Source of the DNA: Hemicentrotus pulcherrimus
Lineage: Eukaryota; Echinodermata; Echinoidea; Camarodonta; Strongylocentrotidae
Direction of reading: 5' to 3'
NCBI GenBank assembly: GCA_003118195.1
Contig: BEXV01000389.1
Span: 50,383 to 114,382, forward strand
DNA: 64,000 bases
Below the pieces are notes generated by a model. It was not told where the DNA came from. It made no database searches and was given only the letters and a program-made list of their open reading frames with translations. Below, in pieces: positions 49,831 to 60,434 of the stretch; position 1 is the first letter of the stretch; each line of letters begins with the position of its first letter. The position numbers and the translations under genes are program-made.

Positions 49831-50104
49831 TATTTGTTTGTATATAACGTTATTCCAAAGTTGATCAGCCAGCAATAATGTATGTTTTTCTTTTGACTTG
49901 TTGACTTATTGAATGTTGTCTACGTTATATTACATACACAGAAAGAAGTTTGTTAGCCAATGTCAGCTAGTTATAGAGCATAAAATGTGTTGGAATACTT
50001 GAATAGATGGTGCTACCATTGAAGCAAAGTACATGAAACGTTCATCAAGGCATTTTCATTATATAGAATAAAATCAATTTGTTCTCAATACATTGTGTTT
50101 GCAG

Positions 50105-50218
50105 TAACAACGGCTTGCTCGTCACAGCCGTGCGTGAATGGGGGCACGTGTCAGAACACGTTGAATGGTTATTTCTGCTCCTGTGTATCCGGCTTTATTG
50201 GTACCCGATGTGAATCTG
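50105..50218 (+). CDS. Exon 51: EGF-like domain
   Basis: 114 nt, phase 1-1; acceptor ttgcag, donor gtaagt. [16 protein letters not shown]-Glc and O-Fuc; Asn-type Asx-OH (QNTLNGYF). The 610-nt intron shows nothing. Confidence 0.91.
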
Positions 50219-50828
50219 GTAAGTCCACATCTGATTCAGTAAAATTCCATTTTTGTATATCGCATATTTCCCATTATCTGAGCTAGGCATCCAACCATCC
50301 TGAAAATCAGGGGGAAATTTTTCCATTGAGTTCCCTTTTTTCCGCTTGGGAAAGTCAGGTAACTGAAAAAAATCACTTAAATCAAGTAATGATTTGGGAA
50401 ATTTTATTTCCCCCGAGAAAAAAGTAGTTAAGGTCATACATCTCATGTCTAAATTGTGTGTGCCTTTGATGATTGGCTATGACGGCCTCTGTTGGGTAAA
50501 ATACCCCTACAATGATCATGGAATTTTGAAAATCTATCAGGGGAACATTAGGCAGAAGAAAAATCAGGGGCTTATATTTTCACAAAATGATAAATAAAAT
50601 GAAGCAAATGCAAGAAGTTCATAATGAACATGATTTTGCATTTTCTTCTAGAGTGAAAAAAGTGGGGATTTAAAACTTAAATATATAATTTAAAATCTGA
50701 TCACCAAAAGTTGATAGATGTATTAAAAATGAAGAACACTGATACCTTTGTCAATTGCAACTGAAAATTATGCATTTGCCAAAAGATAATGCTTGATTTT
50801 GATGGTATGATTTTCTTGTGTAATTCAG

Positions 50829-50942
50829 TGAACAGTCCTTGCAATCCATCACCATGCCAGAACGGCGGATCTTGCATAACTACAGGGTCAAGTTTCTTCT
50901 GCCAGTGTCTTTCTACTTTCACCGGGACTCTCTGTGGACAAG
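50829..50942 (+). CDS. Exon 52: EGF-like domain
   Basis: 114 nt, phase 1-1; acceptor attcag, donor gtattt (weak). NSPCNPSPCQNGGSC; O-Fuc intact. ITTGSSFF lacks the Asx residue. The 718-nt intron is mostly the degenerate two-unit repeat at 51199-51610. Confidence 0.89.
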
Positions 50943-51198
50943 GTATTTTCAGAAAAATTGTGTCCCTTTATCACCATGAGTTGTTCTCACGTTACAAGTG
51001 GTAGCTCAATCCCCCTTCCATGTGTCTCCACATGATTATTCAAACAAGAAATGCACGACATGAAAGGAGTATGTTTGATTTATTATCGTCATGCATCTTA
51101 AGTAGCAAATCTTTATTTTGATTTAAGTGAAATACTCCAAATTGTGTTACTGTTTCCTTTGAATTATCGCAAAACCGTTGTATTTGCGTGAAAGAACA

Positions 51199-51610
51199 TC
51201 ATCATGAAAGAGTGGATATTAGACACGTTCGCTAAGGCTTTTAAAAGATAAACCAAAGGCAAGTTTAGTAGCATTTTGACTTACCTTGTGAAAGAAGAGA
51301 CGGGAGAAAGACATAAAACATAATCCGAACATGACTTCTTAAGGTAACGCAAGAATGGCTTTAGCAGTACTGCGGCACAAGGTTGGGTGATTTTTTTTTC
51401 CTACAAAGTTTTGATGAAACTTTCCACATATAAAGATGTGATGTAAGATATTCAAAATGATTAGCCAAAGACAACTTCAGTAGGATTTCGACTTCCCTTT
51501 TGAAAAGTTAAAAACAGGAGAATGACGTATTACATAATCAGAAGATGGCTTCTTAAGGTCATTGGATCTTAAATTTCCCCTGAATATATATTCCGAAGTT
51601 TTTGCAACCA
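51199..51610 (+). repeat. Degenerate two-unit repeat, period about 214 bp
   Basis: aaaggcaagtttagtagcat with cttcttaaggt near 51335, and aaagacaacttcagtaggat with cttcttaaggt near 51549, in the same order. Part of it (51352-51435) resembles the exon 61 end and donor at 57418-57490. Confidence 0.6.
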
Positions 51611-51660
51611 TGTTCATGTGCATATTCCTATAATATCCATACCTCTTTTGTCGAATTTAG

Positions 51661-51774
51661 CCGTCGAGCCAACATGTGGTTTGAACTGCGAGAACGGTGG
51701 CACCTGTCTCAGTATGCCGGGAATTCTTGTCTGTCTTTGCACCGATAATTGGATTGGAAATCTCTGCTCCATCC
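51661..51774 (+). CDS. Exon 53: EGF-like domain, very short C1-C2
   Basis: 114 nt, phase 1-1; acceptor atttag, donor gtaagt. EPTCGLNCENGGTC with only three residues between C1 and C2, then SMPGILVCLC and NWIGNLC. O-Fuc intact, O-Glc absent. Precedes FN3 exon 54; the 416-nt intron is plain. Confidence 0.88.
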
Positions 51775-52190
51775 GTAAGTCTAGAATCCCCTTTTCAATT
51801 CAGTATTGTGTCATTCAAGATCCTAAATGACCGGGCGAAATTGGATTGTAGAAGATTAATTGATCGCATCGGTTCTGTACGCTGAATGAAGAAGTTGGAA
51901 GAAAAAAGAACAGATTCTGATAGATGTGTATTTGTTATTTCGATTACTTTAAATCGTCAAGACCTTAATTGGTACATCATACTACGTCCAAAGGTGTTGA
52001 TACTTCATTCACTAGGTTAGGGATCAAGCCTTTTCTCTTATTTCCTAATATCACTTATTTTACGAAACCGAAGATATTATCATGCAATGTAAATGACATG
52101 GTTTATTATAGTCCTGAAAAATGAAAATGAAATCACATATTCCAGAATCATGAGCAGAGAGGGTCAATATTTTTATATTTTGTCCTGCAG

Positions 52191-52472
52191 CAAGAGTAAT
52201 TCCAGCTGGACCGGGTGAAGTAACCTCAAGTTCCATCGAGGTCATGTTCGACTCCTTAGGACCAAACACGGAGGCCACCTCCCATCGTCTTCTTCTTCTC
52301 GATGAAAACAATGTCATCCAGTCGACCACCTTACCGGTCTCCTCACCTCGTGGTACCTCACTGAACTATGTCTTCACCAATGTTAATCCAGAAACAATGT
52401 ACACCATCATCATAGCCGCAGACACGCCGCAGGACAGTTATGAGTTGGTTCGTGTTCCTGTCACTACAGACG
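52191..52472 (+). CDS. Exon 54: FN3-like domain, Trp-less subfamily
   Basis: 282 nt, phase 1-1; acceptor ctgcag, donor gtgaga. Starts P-R-V-I-P like exon 38. IEVMFDSLG lacks the Trp; then HRLLLLDENN and VNPETMYTIIIAADTPQD. Coding strand rich in tcc/acc/gtc codons. The 484-nt intron starts with TA repeats and shows nothing else. Confidence 0.77.
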
Positions 52473-52956
52473 GTGAGAATAGACTAAATATATATATATA
52501 TATGGTGTGGATAGTGTGCGATTCATGAAGAGCTGTACCTTCCACCCTTGAATGAACTGAGTTGTCAACAACTAAGTTCGTCATTAAAACAATGAGGCAG
52601 AAATGAAAGGAAATAATTTACACCTATTTCTTATTGTTTTAGAATACACATTGTTTCACACTAACTTACAAGTTCTCTGTCATTCCTTCTACACTCCTAC
52701 TACACATAACAAACGATTAATTGCTTTTCTATACAAAAGACCAAATACAATTGTTTTATTTTACAAGCTTAATCATTCATCTAATGCCATTCACTTTGTC
52801 TTGTTTTTACTCAGTAATTTGAAACATAATGAAAATCGCAGAAACGCTTTCTTTGAGATTGTATTACAATTTAAATAAAATCCAAACTTCACGTATACTT
52901 AAAACGTATATTAAATTCAGTTAAGTTAATTATATATTTGATTTCTTTTCTGATAG

Positions 52957-53079
52957 TTGCAAACGGATGTAATGGGCAGCCATGCTTAAACCAGGGGACC
53001 TGCTCACCAAACTCGGCTTCAGCATTAGGATATACATGCTTTTGTGCACCTGGATTTACTGGAACTACGTGTTCAACAA
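52957..53079 (+). CDS. Exon 55: EGF-like domain, long loop
   Basis: 123 nt, phase 1-1; acceptor gatag, donor gtatgt. NGCNGQPCLNQGTC and a long C3-C4 loop ending SALGYT, nearly the loop of exon 39. Follows FN3 exon 54. Nothing seen in the 535-nt intron. Confidence 0.9.
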
Positions 53080-53614
53080 GTATGTATTTACAACTTCCAA
53101 TTTAATACTGCAGAGTTAATGTAGTCCTTCCAAAATACTATTATACAGCAAATATATTTTGGCCAATGCCTAGGATCAATTAATTATTTGATTAATGAGT
53201 TAATTCATGTATTAAGAATGTGGGAATGACAGAATTTAGAAGTCAATGGGTAATATTTATCAAAAATGTCATTGTGATGGTACACTTATTTTTTTGTCTT
53301 AGCCTTGAAGGTGTTTTTTTAAATATTTGAAAGAGTAACGACAAACGCTTGAATCCATCATTTATCCTGCTTACGGTTGATTTAACCAATATTTTTTCTG
53401 CTTCACGAATTAAAAAATCAACTGGTTACTTGTCCTTTATTGGAATGTTTGAAAGATATCACTTGGCCCTTGTTTATAAAAATGTTGTTCAAAATTGTAA
53501 TAGACAAGTTCAATAACATTACAAAAGACATTACTTTATTTCAAGCTCATTTCGAAACTTTTCCCAGGTCGCGCACATTAATTATTGGGAAATGTTGCTT
53601 TGTTTTTTTGATAG

Positions 53615-53728
53615 ATATCAATGAGTGTGCTTCCGGACCATGTCTAAACGGCGCATCCTGCATAGATGCAGTCAACGGATTCTCATGTCTGTGTCTACCA
53701 GGATTTAATGGTGTTCGCTGTGCATCCG
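53615..53728 (+). CDS. Exon 56: EGF-like domain
   Basis: 114 nt, phase 1-1; acceptor gatag, donor gtgagt. [16 protein letters not shown]; all four motifs present (Ser-type O-Fuc). The 396-nt intron is plain. Confidence 0.92.
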
Positions 53729-54124
53729 GTGAGTCTACTAATCTGTTCTCTGCTACATATTTTTGTGACAAAAATCTCAACACAATATTATTTTTTTGGT
53801 CAATTCTCCGAAAAAAGTGTTATCAAATAGAAAGAGTTAACAATAGGACCATTGTAATCTGGCCTGGAGATGATTTAATTATATCTTTCATCTGATTTCA
53901 AACAGAAAAAAAAACTTAAGAAGATCGACATTCCCCCTGAAATGTTATGCTTTCATTTTCTTTTGAATTTTAAAATATTATTTTCTTGGATGAAAGATTG
54001 ATATCAATTAATCAAAACATGATGACAGCTTGACCGAGAAAAGTGCCATTACAACAAGCTTTGCCATACATGAGTGGTACTAATGAATTATAGTTTTCAC
54101 TTATTTTGCTTACTTTCCTAACAG

Positions 54125-54238
54125 TTAACGACGTTTGTTTAAGTAACCCGTGCCTCAATGGCGGATTTTGCATTAACCAGGTTAATAGCTTCACCTGTAA
54201 TTGTCAATCAGGATATAGTGGAGTGCGTTGTAGTGTAT
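54125..54238 (+). CDS. Exon 57: EGF-like domain
   Basis: 114 nt, phase 1-1; acceptor aacag, donor gtaagt. [16 protein letters not shown]-Glc and Asn-type Asx-OH; O-Fuc lost (Phe). Last single-domain exon before the multi-EGF block. Intron of 510 nt, nothing seen. Confidence 0.91.
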
Positions 54239-54748
54239 GTAAGTATTGGATTTATGTATCATTTGAATTAATCTAACATGGATTTACTTGATACTAGAAA
54301 GTTATAGATCATTGCAAGTGGCAGGGAATAAAATCATTACAGGTCATTAGTTTGAGATGTTTATTAGAATAATTTCAACAGCAATGATTTAATCAATACT
54401 ATATCTACCGCTAAACAATACTTCATACACAAACATATTGCCATTGTACATGCTATTGCATGACATATTCTAAAATATCAGGAAATTAGTTAATTGCCAA
54501 AGAGAGCAGGCCCTGATTCGAAAATTGTTCATGCCGACTATTGTAAAGTTGATCAAATGTGTGCCTTTTAGAATGAATTGTAATTGCTGAGTTATTTAGA
54601 TCCTTGAATGAATGATTGAAAATGACAATGAATTGATGATTTGTATTTTGCAATTCTTGAATACCGAAAGAGCATCATTGTACTTTACCTCTTAGTAGTT
54701 ATACAGTGTACCTGCAATAATAATATTGATTTTTTATTTACTTTCAAG

Positions 54749-55005
54749 TTAATCCGCCATGTTCAGCGAACCCATGCCTAAATGGTGGAACGTGTAATAA
54801 TAATCAGAACAATGACAACTACGTCTGCATTTGCCCGCAAAACTTCAACGGTGTCAACTGCCAAAACCCAACCGATGGAGTAGAGTGCGCCAGTAACCCC
54901 TGCAGAAACGGAGGCACCTGTAACGAAGGATTCCGCAGCTTTACATGTACCTGCCCTTCCACCTGGACGGGGACACTTTGTTCTGTAGATGTCAATGAAT
55001 GCCAG
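54749..55005 (+). CDS. Exon 58: two EGF-like domains plus the start of a third
   Basis: 257 nt, starts phase 1, ends phase 0; acceptor caag, donor gtaaag. First [15 protein letters not shown], second [13 protein letters not shown] with no intron between them, then DVNECQ, which begins a third EGF just after its first cysteine. This is the first departure from one exon, one domain in the EGF region. Intron of 504 nt, nothing seen. Confidence 0.88.
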
Positions 55006-55509
55006 GTAAAGTGGGCTCTGTAGTGTAGAATTTCAAGCAGTTGTAAATTTAAGATGCAATATCCGGAAGAGTAAACTCTTGAAAATTGCCACCCCTAGTC
55101 AACTACCCCAGGAAGATTACCTACAGGACATTAACCCCCTCCCCCACCCCAAACGAAGCAATATGTATTTTGTTATGCCATATTTTAGTATCCATACGAA
55201 AAACAAGGCTTGATATACGGATGGGTCAAGTGAGAGGTATTTTTAATGGCCAGCTGTTTCAGATACCACATAGAAGTCTTGTTTGTGGCAAGTTAAAGTA
55301 ATTTGTCGAGCCCTGCCCCTATATCTACCCTCAAAGCCTTCTCTCATGTGCAACAACAACCACTAAAAGCGAAATGGACTTATAGATATGGATTATGATA
55401 TAGTTTGAGAAGGTTTTTGAGGAAAAAACTTATCTGATAGCCTTGTTATTTATGATATTAAAAGATGTTTCTGATTTAACCTTAATTATCTTCATAAAAC
55501 CTTTTGCAG

Positions 55510-55701
55510 ACCCAAACATGTCTCAATGGTGGTACATGCACGAACCTTCAAGGATCATATCGCTGCAATTGTCCACTAGGATTCGGTGGAGTGCAATGCG
55601 AAGTAAACATCAATGATTGTGCATCAAATCCTTGTCTTAATGGAGGAACTTGCACCGATGGAATCAATTTCTACACCTGTGCATGCCTGCAAGGCTCCAC
55701 G
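55510..55701 (+). CDS. Exon 59: rest of one EGF and most of another
   Basis: 192 nt, phase 0-0; acceptor ttgcag, donor gtatgt. TCLNGGTC to [12 protein letters not shown] completes the EGF begun in exon 58; [16 protein letters not shown] starts the next, which stops before its sixth cysteine (CLQGST). The 455-nt intron has an 11-bp direct repeat within a short palindrome near 55808-55831. Confidence 0.88.
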
Positions 55702-56156
55702 GTATGTAAACCTTGTGAAAACTGAATTCATTCATTCCCAGGGGCTTTAAATCATAAACCATATTGTTAACAAGTAGGTTAACATATTTTGTTGTTTAAT
55801 GTAATGGTTGGTGGAAGCTTCTACCAAGCTTCTACCAACCAAGAATGTTGGGGGCAAGCTTTCATCCATGTTTTTTTGTTGTTCAGAAATATAAACTGTA
55901 CCATTTTCACATGTGTAGTAGCAATGTTGCATTTGTATGCGGACATAGAGTATCAGCCTACTGCTCAGAATTTAATACTTCTCCTCGTTCTTCAAAACTT
56001 GGAGGCCCTTTCTATACGATGCATATTAGATATTATTGTCTATCGGAAGTGTTACATCCAATTACTTTCTATCAATTTAACCAAGATAGACAGGAAAAAC
56101 AATATTTTTCAGAAAGTTTTTCTCATTTTGCCCTTTTTTGTAATATTTTTTTTTAG

Positions 56157-56522
56157 GGACAACGCTGTGAGAATACTGTGAATCCCTGCTCCAGTGCACC
56201 TTGCTTTAATGGAGGCACATGCACCAACAATAATGGCTTCTTCATATGTAATTGTATATCTGGCTTCAGTGGCGTCCGGTGTCAAACGAACACCGACAAC
56301 TGTCTGCAGAACCCTTGTCAGAATGATGGCACATGCGTCGATGGGTTAAACCAATTCACATGTCAGTGTCGTACAGGCTTTACTGGAGATCTTTGCCAGA
56401 ATTCCAATTTCTGTGCCAACAACCCATGCTTCAACGGTGCAACCTGCCAAACGTTACCCACAACATATCAGTGTCTATGCAGGGCTGGATTTACGGGATT
56501 ACAGTGTCAAACTAACATCCAG
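56157..56522 (+). CDS. Exon 60: EGF tail plus three full EGF-like domains
   Basis: 366 nt, phase 0-0, the longest exon in the window. GQRC supplies the missing sixth cysteine of the exon 59 domain. Then NPCSSAPCFNGGTC, NCLQNPCQNDGTC and FCANNPCFNGATC, each a complete EGF, and TNIQ leading into exon 61. Donor gtagtc is weak. The 760-nt intron has nothing recognised. Confidence 0.88.
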
Positions 56523-57282
56523 GTAGTCGACACTTCCTTACATTTCGGGTTATTTTTTTTATAGAAATATTAATCATAATGTTTTTTTGATACACTTTTA
56601 TAGCTGTATTATTTCACCCGTCAATCAATAAAGTTTTAACAGAAATACACGTAAATTTGATATTCAAGTGTGTCCATACATTGGCCCTTTCTGAAACAAC
56701 ATGATTTTCGTTATGGTGGTATCATCATTTGTTTTCATCAGCAGAATTGTTTTAATACATTTATATGAAAATATTTATAAAGATAACACTTTTGTGAAAA
56801 GTACAGCTGTTATCTGTTATTGATTACAATTCCTAGTAATGGGCAAACACCTTAGTGTCACAGTTATTACTACAACAAAATTAAAAAGAAACAAACCATT
56901 TCAAATGTGTTCCATTTAGACATCAAACTTAATTTTCCTATTCCCATATACTTATTGATATTTTCACGTTTATATCATAAAATTGCAAAAATTGTTATTT
57001 CAGATTATTTGCTGTTTTGTTTAATATTATAATGTAGTATTTATTAACGATAACGTTAACATTTTGAGTATTGTGAATTGTCTTATCGAGTTACATCTCG
57101 TGTAGTTATGTGTGCAGGACCCTGAGGGACAACAGTATTAAATTCCCTGTGTTGGCAACCCTGGGTAAAAAAGATAAATTAATCAATAAATACATGAAAT
57201 CAAAACATGACCAAGTAGACACGTAGATGGAAACCAAAGGGTTAATGTAATAAAATCGTTATTTTATCTCAATTCAATGCAG

Positions 57283-57449
57283 GAATGTTCGAGTGGTCCA
57301 TGCCAAAACCAAGGAACGTGTATTGATGGAATGAATTCCTTCACCTGTAACTGTCCTCCTGGTTTCACAGGGACGTTCTGCCAGGTTTCCTCATCAGCAT
57401 GTCAGAGCAACCCTTGTCAGAATGGCTTTTGCAATACTTTAGCACAAGG
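57283..57449 (+). CDS. Exon 61: one EGF-like domain plus half of another
   Basis: 167 nt, starts phase 0, ends phase 2; acceptor atgcag, donor gtgggt. [13 protein letters not shown] to GTFC is a full [20 protein letters not shown] begins the next with a short C2-C3. The last 30 or so nt and the donor resemble an intronic repeat at 51355, so this end may derive from a repeat. It ends in the only phase 2 intron of the gene. Confidence 0.85.
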
Positions 57450-57683
57450 GTGGGTATTCATTATTTCAGACAAAGTTTTGATGAAATTGTCCACGTATAA
57501 ACTTGTCTTAGTAGTAGTAGTAGCAGTATACTAAATGTTTTCGAAACATAACAGCGAACCATTTTTATTATCATTTTCATTAAAGATGATTGAAGTTTTT
57601 GAAACATGTGCATGTGATGTGTGTGACATGTTCATTTGGATATTACGATAAATTAATCTCTTTATAATACTACACAAGCTACA

Positions 57684-57755
57684 TATATATATATATATAT
57701 ATATACTACATATACCGACACTATATAAATAACAATATTATTATTATTATTACTA
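57684..57755 (+). repeat. (TA)n and (TTA)n microsatellites
   Basis: A ta run at 57683-57706 and a tta run at 57737-57752 lie just upstream of the exon 62 acceptor within a 322-nt intron. Confidence 0.85.
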
Positions 57756-57771
57756 TTTATATTTCGAACAG

Positions 57772-58022
57772 GTTCTCTTGCCAGTGCCAACAAGGATTTA
57801 CCGGGACTTTCTGCCAGACCAACATCAATGAATGCCAGAGCTCGCCATGTCTGAATGGAGGGGTATGTCTGGACGGTTTGGCACGATATACATGTCAATG
57901 TCCCTTGGGTTTTACAGGAACACGCTGTGAAACCAATAGTAATGAATGCGCTTCACAGCCTTGCTTGAACGGTGGTACCTGCAGGGACGGCGTGAATTCT
58001 TACACCTGCATTTGCCCTCAAG
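57772..58022 (+). CDS. Exon 62: EGF tail, one full EGF, most of another
   Basis: 251 nt, starts phase 2, ends phase 1; acceptor gaacag, donor gtaagc. [14 protein letters not shown] completes the exon 61 domain; [16 protein letters not shown] is complete; [15 protein letters not shown] stops after CICPQ, before C6. The 618-nt intron holds a decayed copy of the start of exon 63. Confidence 0.87.
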
Positions 58023-58432
58023 GTAAGCTATTTTAACAGGAAGAGGTTTTAGATCTTGACCTCGGTTACACCAACAAGACACACAACAGCTTGCTAACGG
58101 ACCAAATGATTATTACATTAGCACAAATAGCAACAAATTAGTCATTTTTTTATTGTCTTTAGAGTCACTTTGGAGTCGTGACTGAGGGTTAACTTGGGCT
58201 GTTTTATCGTACAAGTTCAAAATCTCAATGCGTCCTTTATTTTATGAATAAATGCTCACAATTAGGGATAAAGTGTACTTTTCTTTAATTGGTTCAAGTT
58301 ATAACTCGAGTGTAAAGACCGAGATAAGTCCTATAACATTCACATGTTGTTTTATATCAACCCATTCAGAAGACTGTCCAATTTTGTTCTTGTTAATTCC
58401 TGATTATCATCTAATATATTATTCTGAAATTA

Positions 58433-58516
58433 AACAACAAGTTTCATTGGAGTTATTAAATTGCTTCACACCATTCAATATGTGTACCCCAACTCCATGC
58501 ATAATTATGGAGGCTT
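58433..58516 (+). pseudogene. Decayed duplicate of the start of exon 63
   Basis: aacaacaagtttcattggag then aattgcttca and tgtgtaccccaactccatgc align with the acceptor and first 60 nt of exon 63. It reads NCFTPFNMCTPTPCI against NCFIGTNLCSPSPCV, then breaks and meets a stop (tag at 58518). The acceptor is damaged. Confidence 0.72.
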
Positions 58517-58640
58517 CTAGAAACACAAGCATTTTACAAATTGTATGATAGCACTCTAAATCAGAAACGCCTTTGCTCATTTTTATTTCTGCTATTTCTT
58601 GCTAATATAACTAAAATATTTGTATGGTGTCACACAACAG

Positions 58641-58898
58641 GTTTCACCGGAGACAATTGCTTCATAGGTACCAATCTTTGCTCGCCATCCCCTTGCGTGA
58701 ACGGAGACTGCATCGGTGGTGTGGGTGCATTCACGTGTCGCTGCTTACCAGGGTATTCAGGAACCCGCTGTGAGATCAACAACAATGAGTGTTTAGTCAA
58801 CCCGTGCCAGAATGGAGGGACATGCATTGACGGTATAAACAGCTTCACCTGAAACTGTCTGTCAGGAACTAGTGGAGCGATGTGTCAGATTATTCAAG
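58641..58898 (+). CDS. Exon 63: EGF tail plus two EGFs, the second with an in-frame TGA
   Basis: 258 nt, phase 1-1; acceptor acaacag, donor gtaaat. GFTGDNC completes the previous EGF; LCSPSPCVNGDC is complete; [15 protein letters not shown] then reads IDGINSFT followed by TGA at 58850 where the fourth cysteine (TGT) is expected, after which the frame continues open as NCLSGTSGAMC to the donor. The exon is otherwise intact, so this could be a nonsense allele, an assembly or base error, or early decay. Skipping it would keep frame but delete one C6. Confidence 0.82.
58850..58852 (+). other. In-frame TGA replacing an EGF cysteine codon
   Basis: Context agcttcacc TGA aactgt. Most sibling EGFs with this motif read TTC ACC TGT AAC TGT. 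One-base change TGT to TGA. Confidence 0.9.
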
Positions 58899-59284
58899 GT
58901 AAATGCATGAGATGATCTAAGTGATACCATTCATAAAAAGAGGGGGAAACCCAAGGAATTGGTCATTTGGCGACCCCAAGTATTATCGAGTTTTGTACTC
59001 AACTTGACATGAAATCTTTCCAACTTGACATGAAATCTTTCATTCTAGTTTTGTTTGATCTACATGTAAAATCCATTATGGTAAACATAAATGATCAAAC
59101 ACCAATGTATTTGAACAAACTTACCTCAACTTGCCCAAGATTAAATCATTTCTTATACATGTAACACGTTTAAGATTGGGTAGATTTTGACTGTTATGTG
59201 AGGATGTATGCAAAGTGAGAGGTTCGGTATTGCTTTCGGCTCATGTGATTTCACCACATTGCAATTTCATCATCTTGATTCTTG

Positions 59285-59495
59285 AATAATAATGATGTTT
59301 CCATTTATATAGTGCTGTTAGTATATAAATATCCTCTACTGCGCTTAATACGAAGTATCATATTATCACCCGGCTGTAGCTGAGGTGAAATAATGGATGC
59401 TAAAACATTGAGGACTATTTACCTACCATGTACGTAGGCGAAGAGTGGTGTTATGTAGAATAATGTCTTGTACAAAGACATTAATGCTGCTGTAT
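59285..59495 (-). mobile_element. SINE family B fragment (body and tail)
   Basis: tatatagtgctgttagtatataaatatcc, cccggctgtagctgaggtg and gtagaataatgtcttgtacaaagacattaatg are minus-strand family B body blocks. tRNA head lost. Confidence 0.5.
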
Positions 59496-59553
59496 TGTTA
59501 TGGTACATGCATTTGAATTTTAATCATTTGATTTAATAATTGTTTTGGCTCAG

Positions 59554-59673
59554 ATACTGATCAGTGCCTTTCAAATCCGTGTCTGAATTCTGGATTCTGC
59601 ATTGATGGAACCAACAGATTCACCTGTATGTGCCAACAAGGATATTCGGGGACCCGCTGTGAAGTCAATTCTA
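59554..59673 (+). CDS. Exon 64: EGF-like domain
   Basis: 120 nt, phase 1-1; acceptor gctcag, donor gtaagt. [16 protein letters not shown]; calcium lead, O-Glc and Asx-OH, no O-Fuc; two extra residues after C6. Its good condition after the TGA suggests the gene is, or was recently, read through. The 647-nt intron holds a SINE and a microsatellite. Confidence 0.91.
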
Positions 59674-59757
59674 GTAAGTGTTTTGCTTTTATAAAAAAAT
59701 GTATCAGAGGAAGAAAAAGAAAAGAAAAAAAAAGCAGGAAAATTCTACAAATGTACA

Positions 59758-60009
59758 ACCGGTGTGTTGGCTCAGTCAGTAGTGCGTCCGCCTCACAACC
59801 GGGAGGTCGTGTGTTCGAACCCCGGTCACGTCACACCAAAAGACGTTAAAAGACGGGAGTTGCTGCTACCTTGTTTGTCACTCAACAATAAGGGATAGAG
59901 CAACGTCGTTCTGGCGCTGCTCAGTGACTGCCGGGCTCACGATCAATTTGGCAAAAGGAATTTCCATTTTCGGTTTAACTTAATAAAATTTTGGAGTGGA
60001 CTTTGAAAG

Positions 60010-60048
<39 letters not shown>

Positions 60049-60050
60049 GT
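59758..60050 (+). mobile_element. tRNA-derived SINE, family A, plus strand
   Basis: ccggtgtgttggctcagtcagtagtgc (A-box), gtgttcgaaccccgg (B-box), then acgggagttgctgctacctt, agggatagagcaacgtcg, aatttggagtgg-type body and a clean (att)n tail of about 40 nt. The long perfect tail suggests a fairly young insertion. Confidence 0.87.
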
Positions 60051-60158
60051 TATATCATAGTTTCATATAAGACAACCAAGTTTCATTCACATGCTATCCT
60101 GATAGGTCCTCATTAAATAAGAAAAAAAAATGTTTTTGTTAATTGACTGGCAGACCTC

Positions 60159-60256
60159 AACGCACACAAAGACACACACAGACACACACAATCTCTCTAT
60201 CTCTGTCTCTCACTCCATCTCTCAATCCATCCATCCATCCATCAATCAATCAATCC
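60159..60256 (+). repeat. Compound microsatellite (CA/TC/ATCC/ATCA)
   Basis: cacacaaagacacacaca, tctctctatctctgtctctc, then (atcc)n and (atca)n. It ends about 65 nt before exon 65. Confidence 0.9.
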
Positions 60257-60320
60257 AAACATTTCACGACTTGTCCGAAATTTATTTATGTGTTTTTATC
60301 TTACCCTTCACAAAACACAG

Positions 60321-60434
60321 ATGAATGCGCCAGTAACCCATGCTTGAACCAAGGACAGTGTCTTGACCAAGTCAACGCTTTTATATGCAATTGTCCTGCA
60401 AACTTTGTCGGAACTCGATGCGAAACTCCACTTG
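60321..60434 (+). CDS. Exon 65: EGF-like domain
   Basis: 114 nt, phase 1-1; acceptor acacag, donor gtaaga. [15 protein letters not shown]-Glc and Asx-OH, O-Fuc lost (Gln). Followed by a 247-nt intron. Confidence 0.92.

Noticed and set aside
58850..58852. Selenocysteine insertion at the TGA
   Set aside because: The position is a structural disulfide cysteine in an extracellular EGF, and the 3' UTR where a SECIS element would lie is outside the window. Nothing positive supports it; an error or nonsense allele is simpler.
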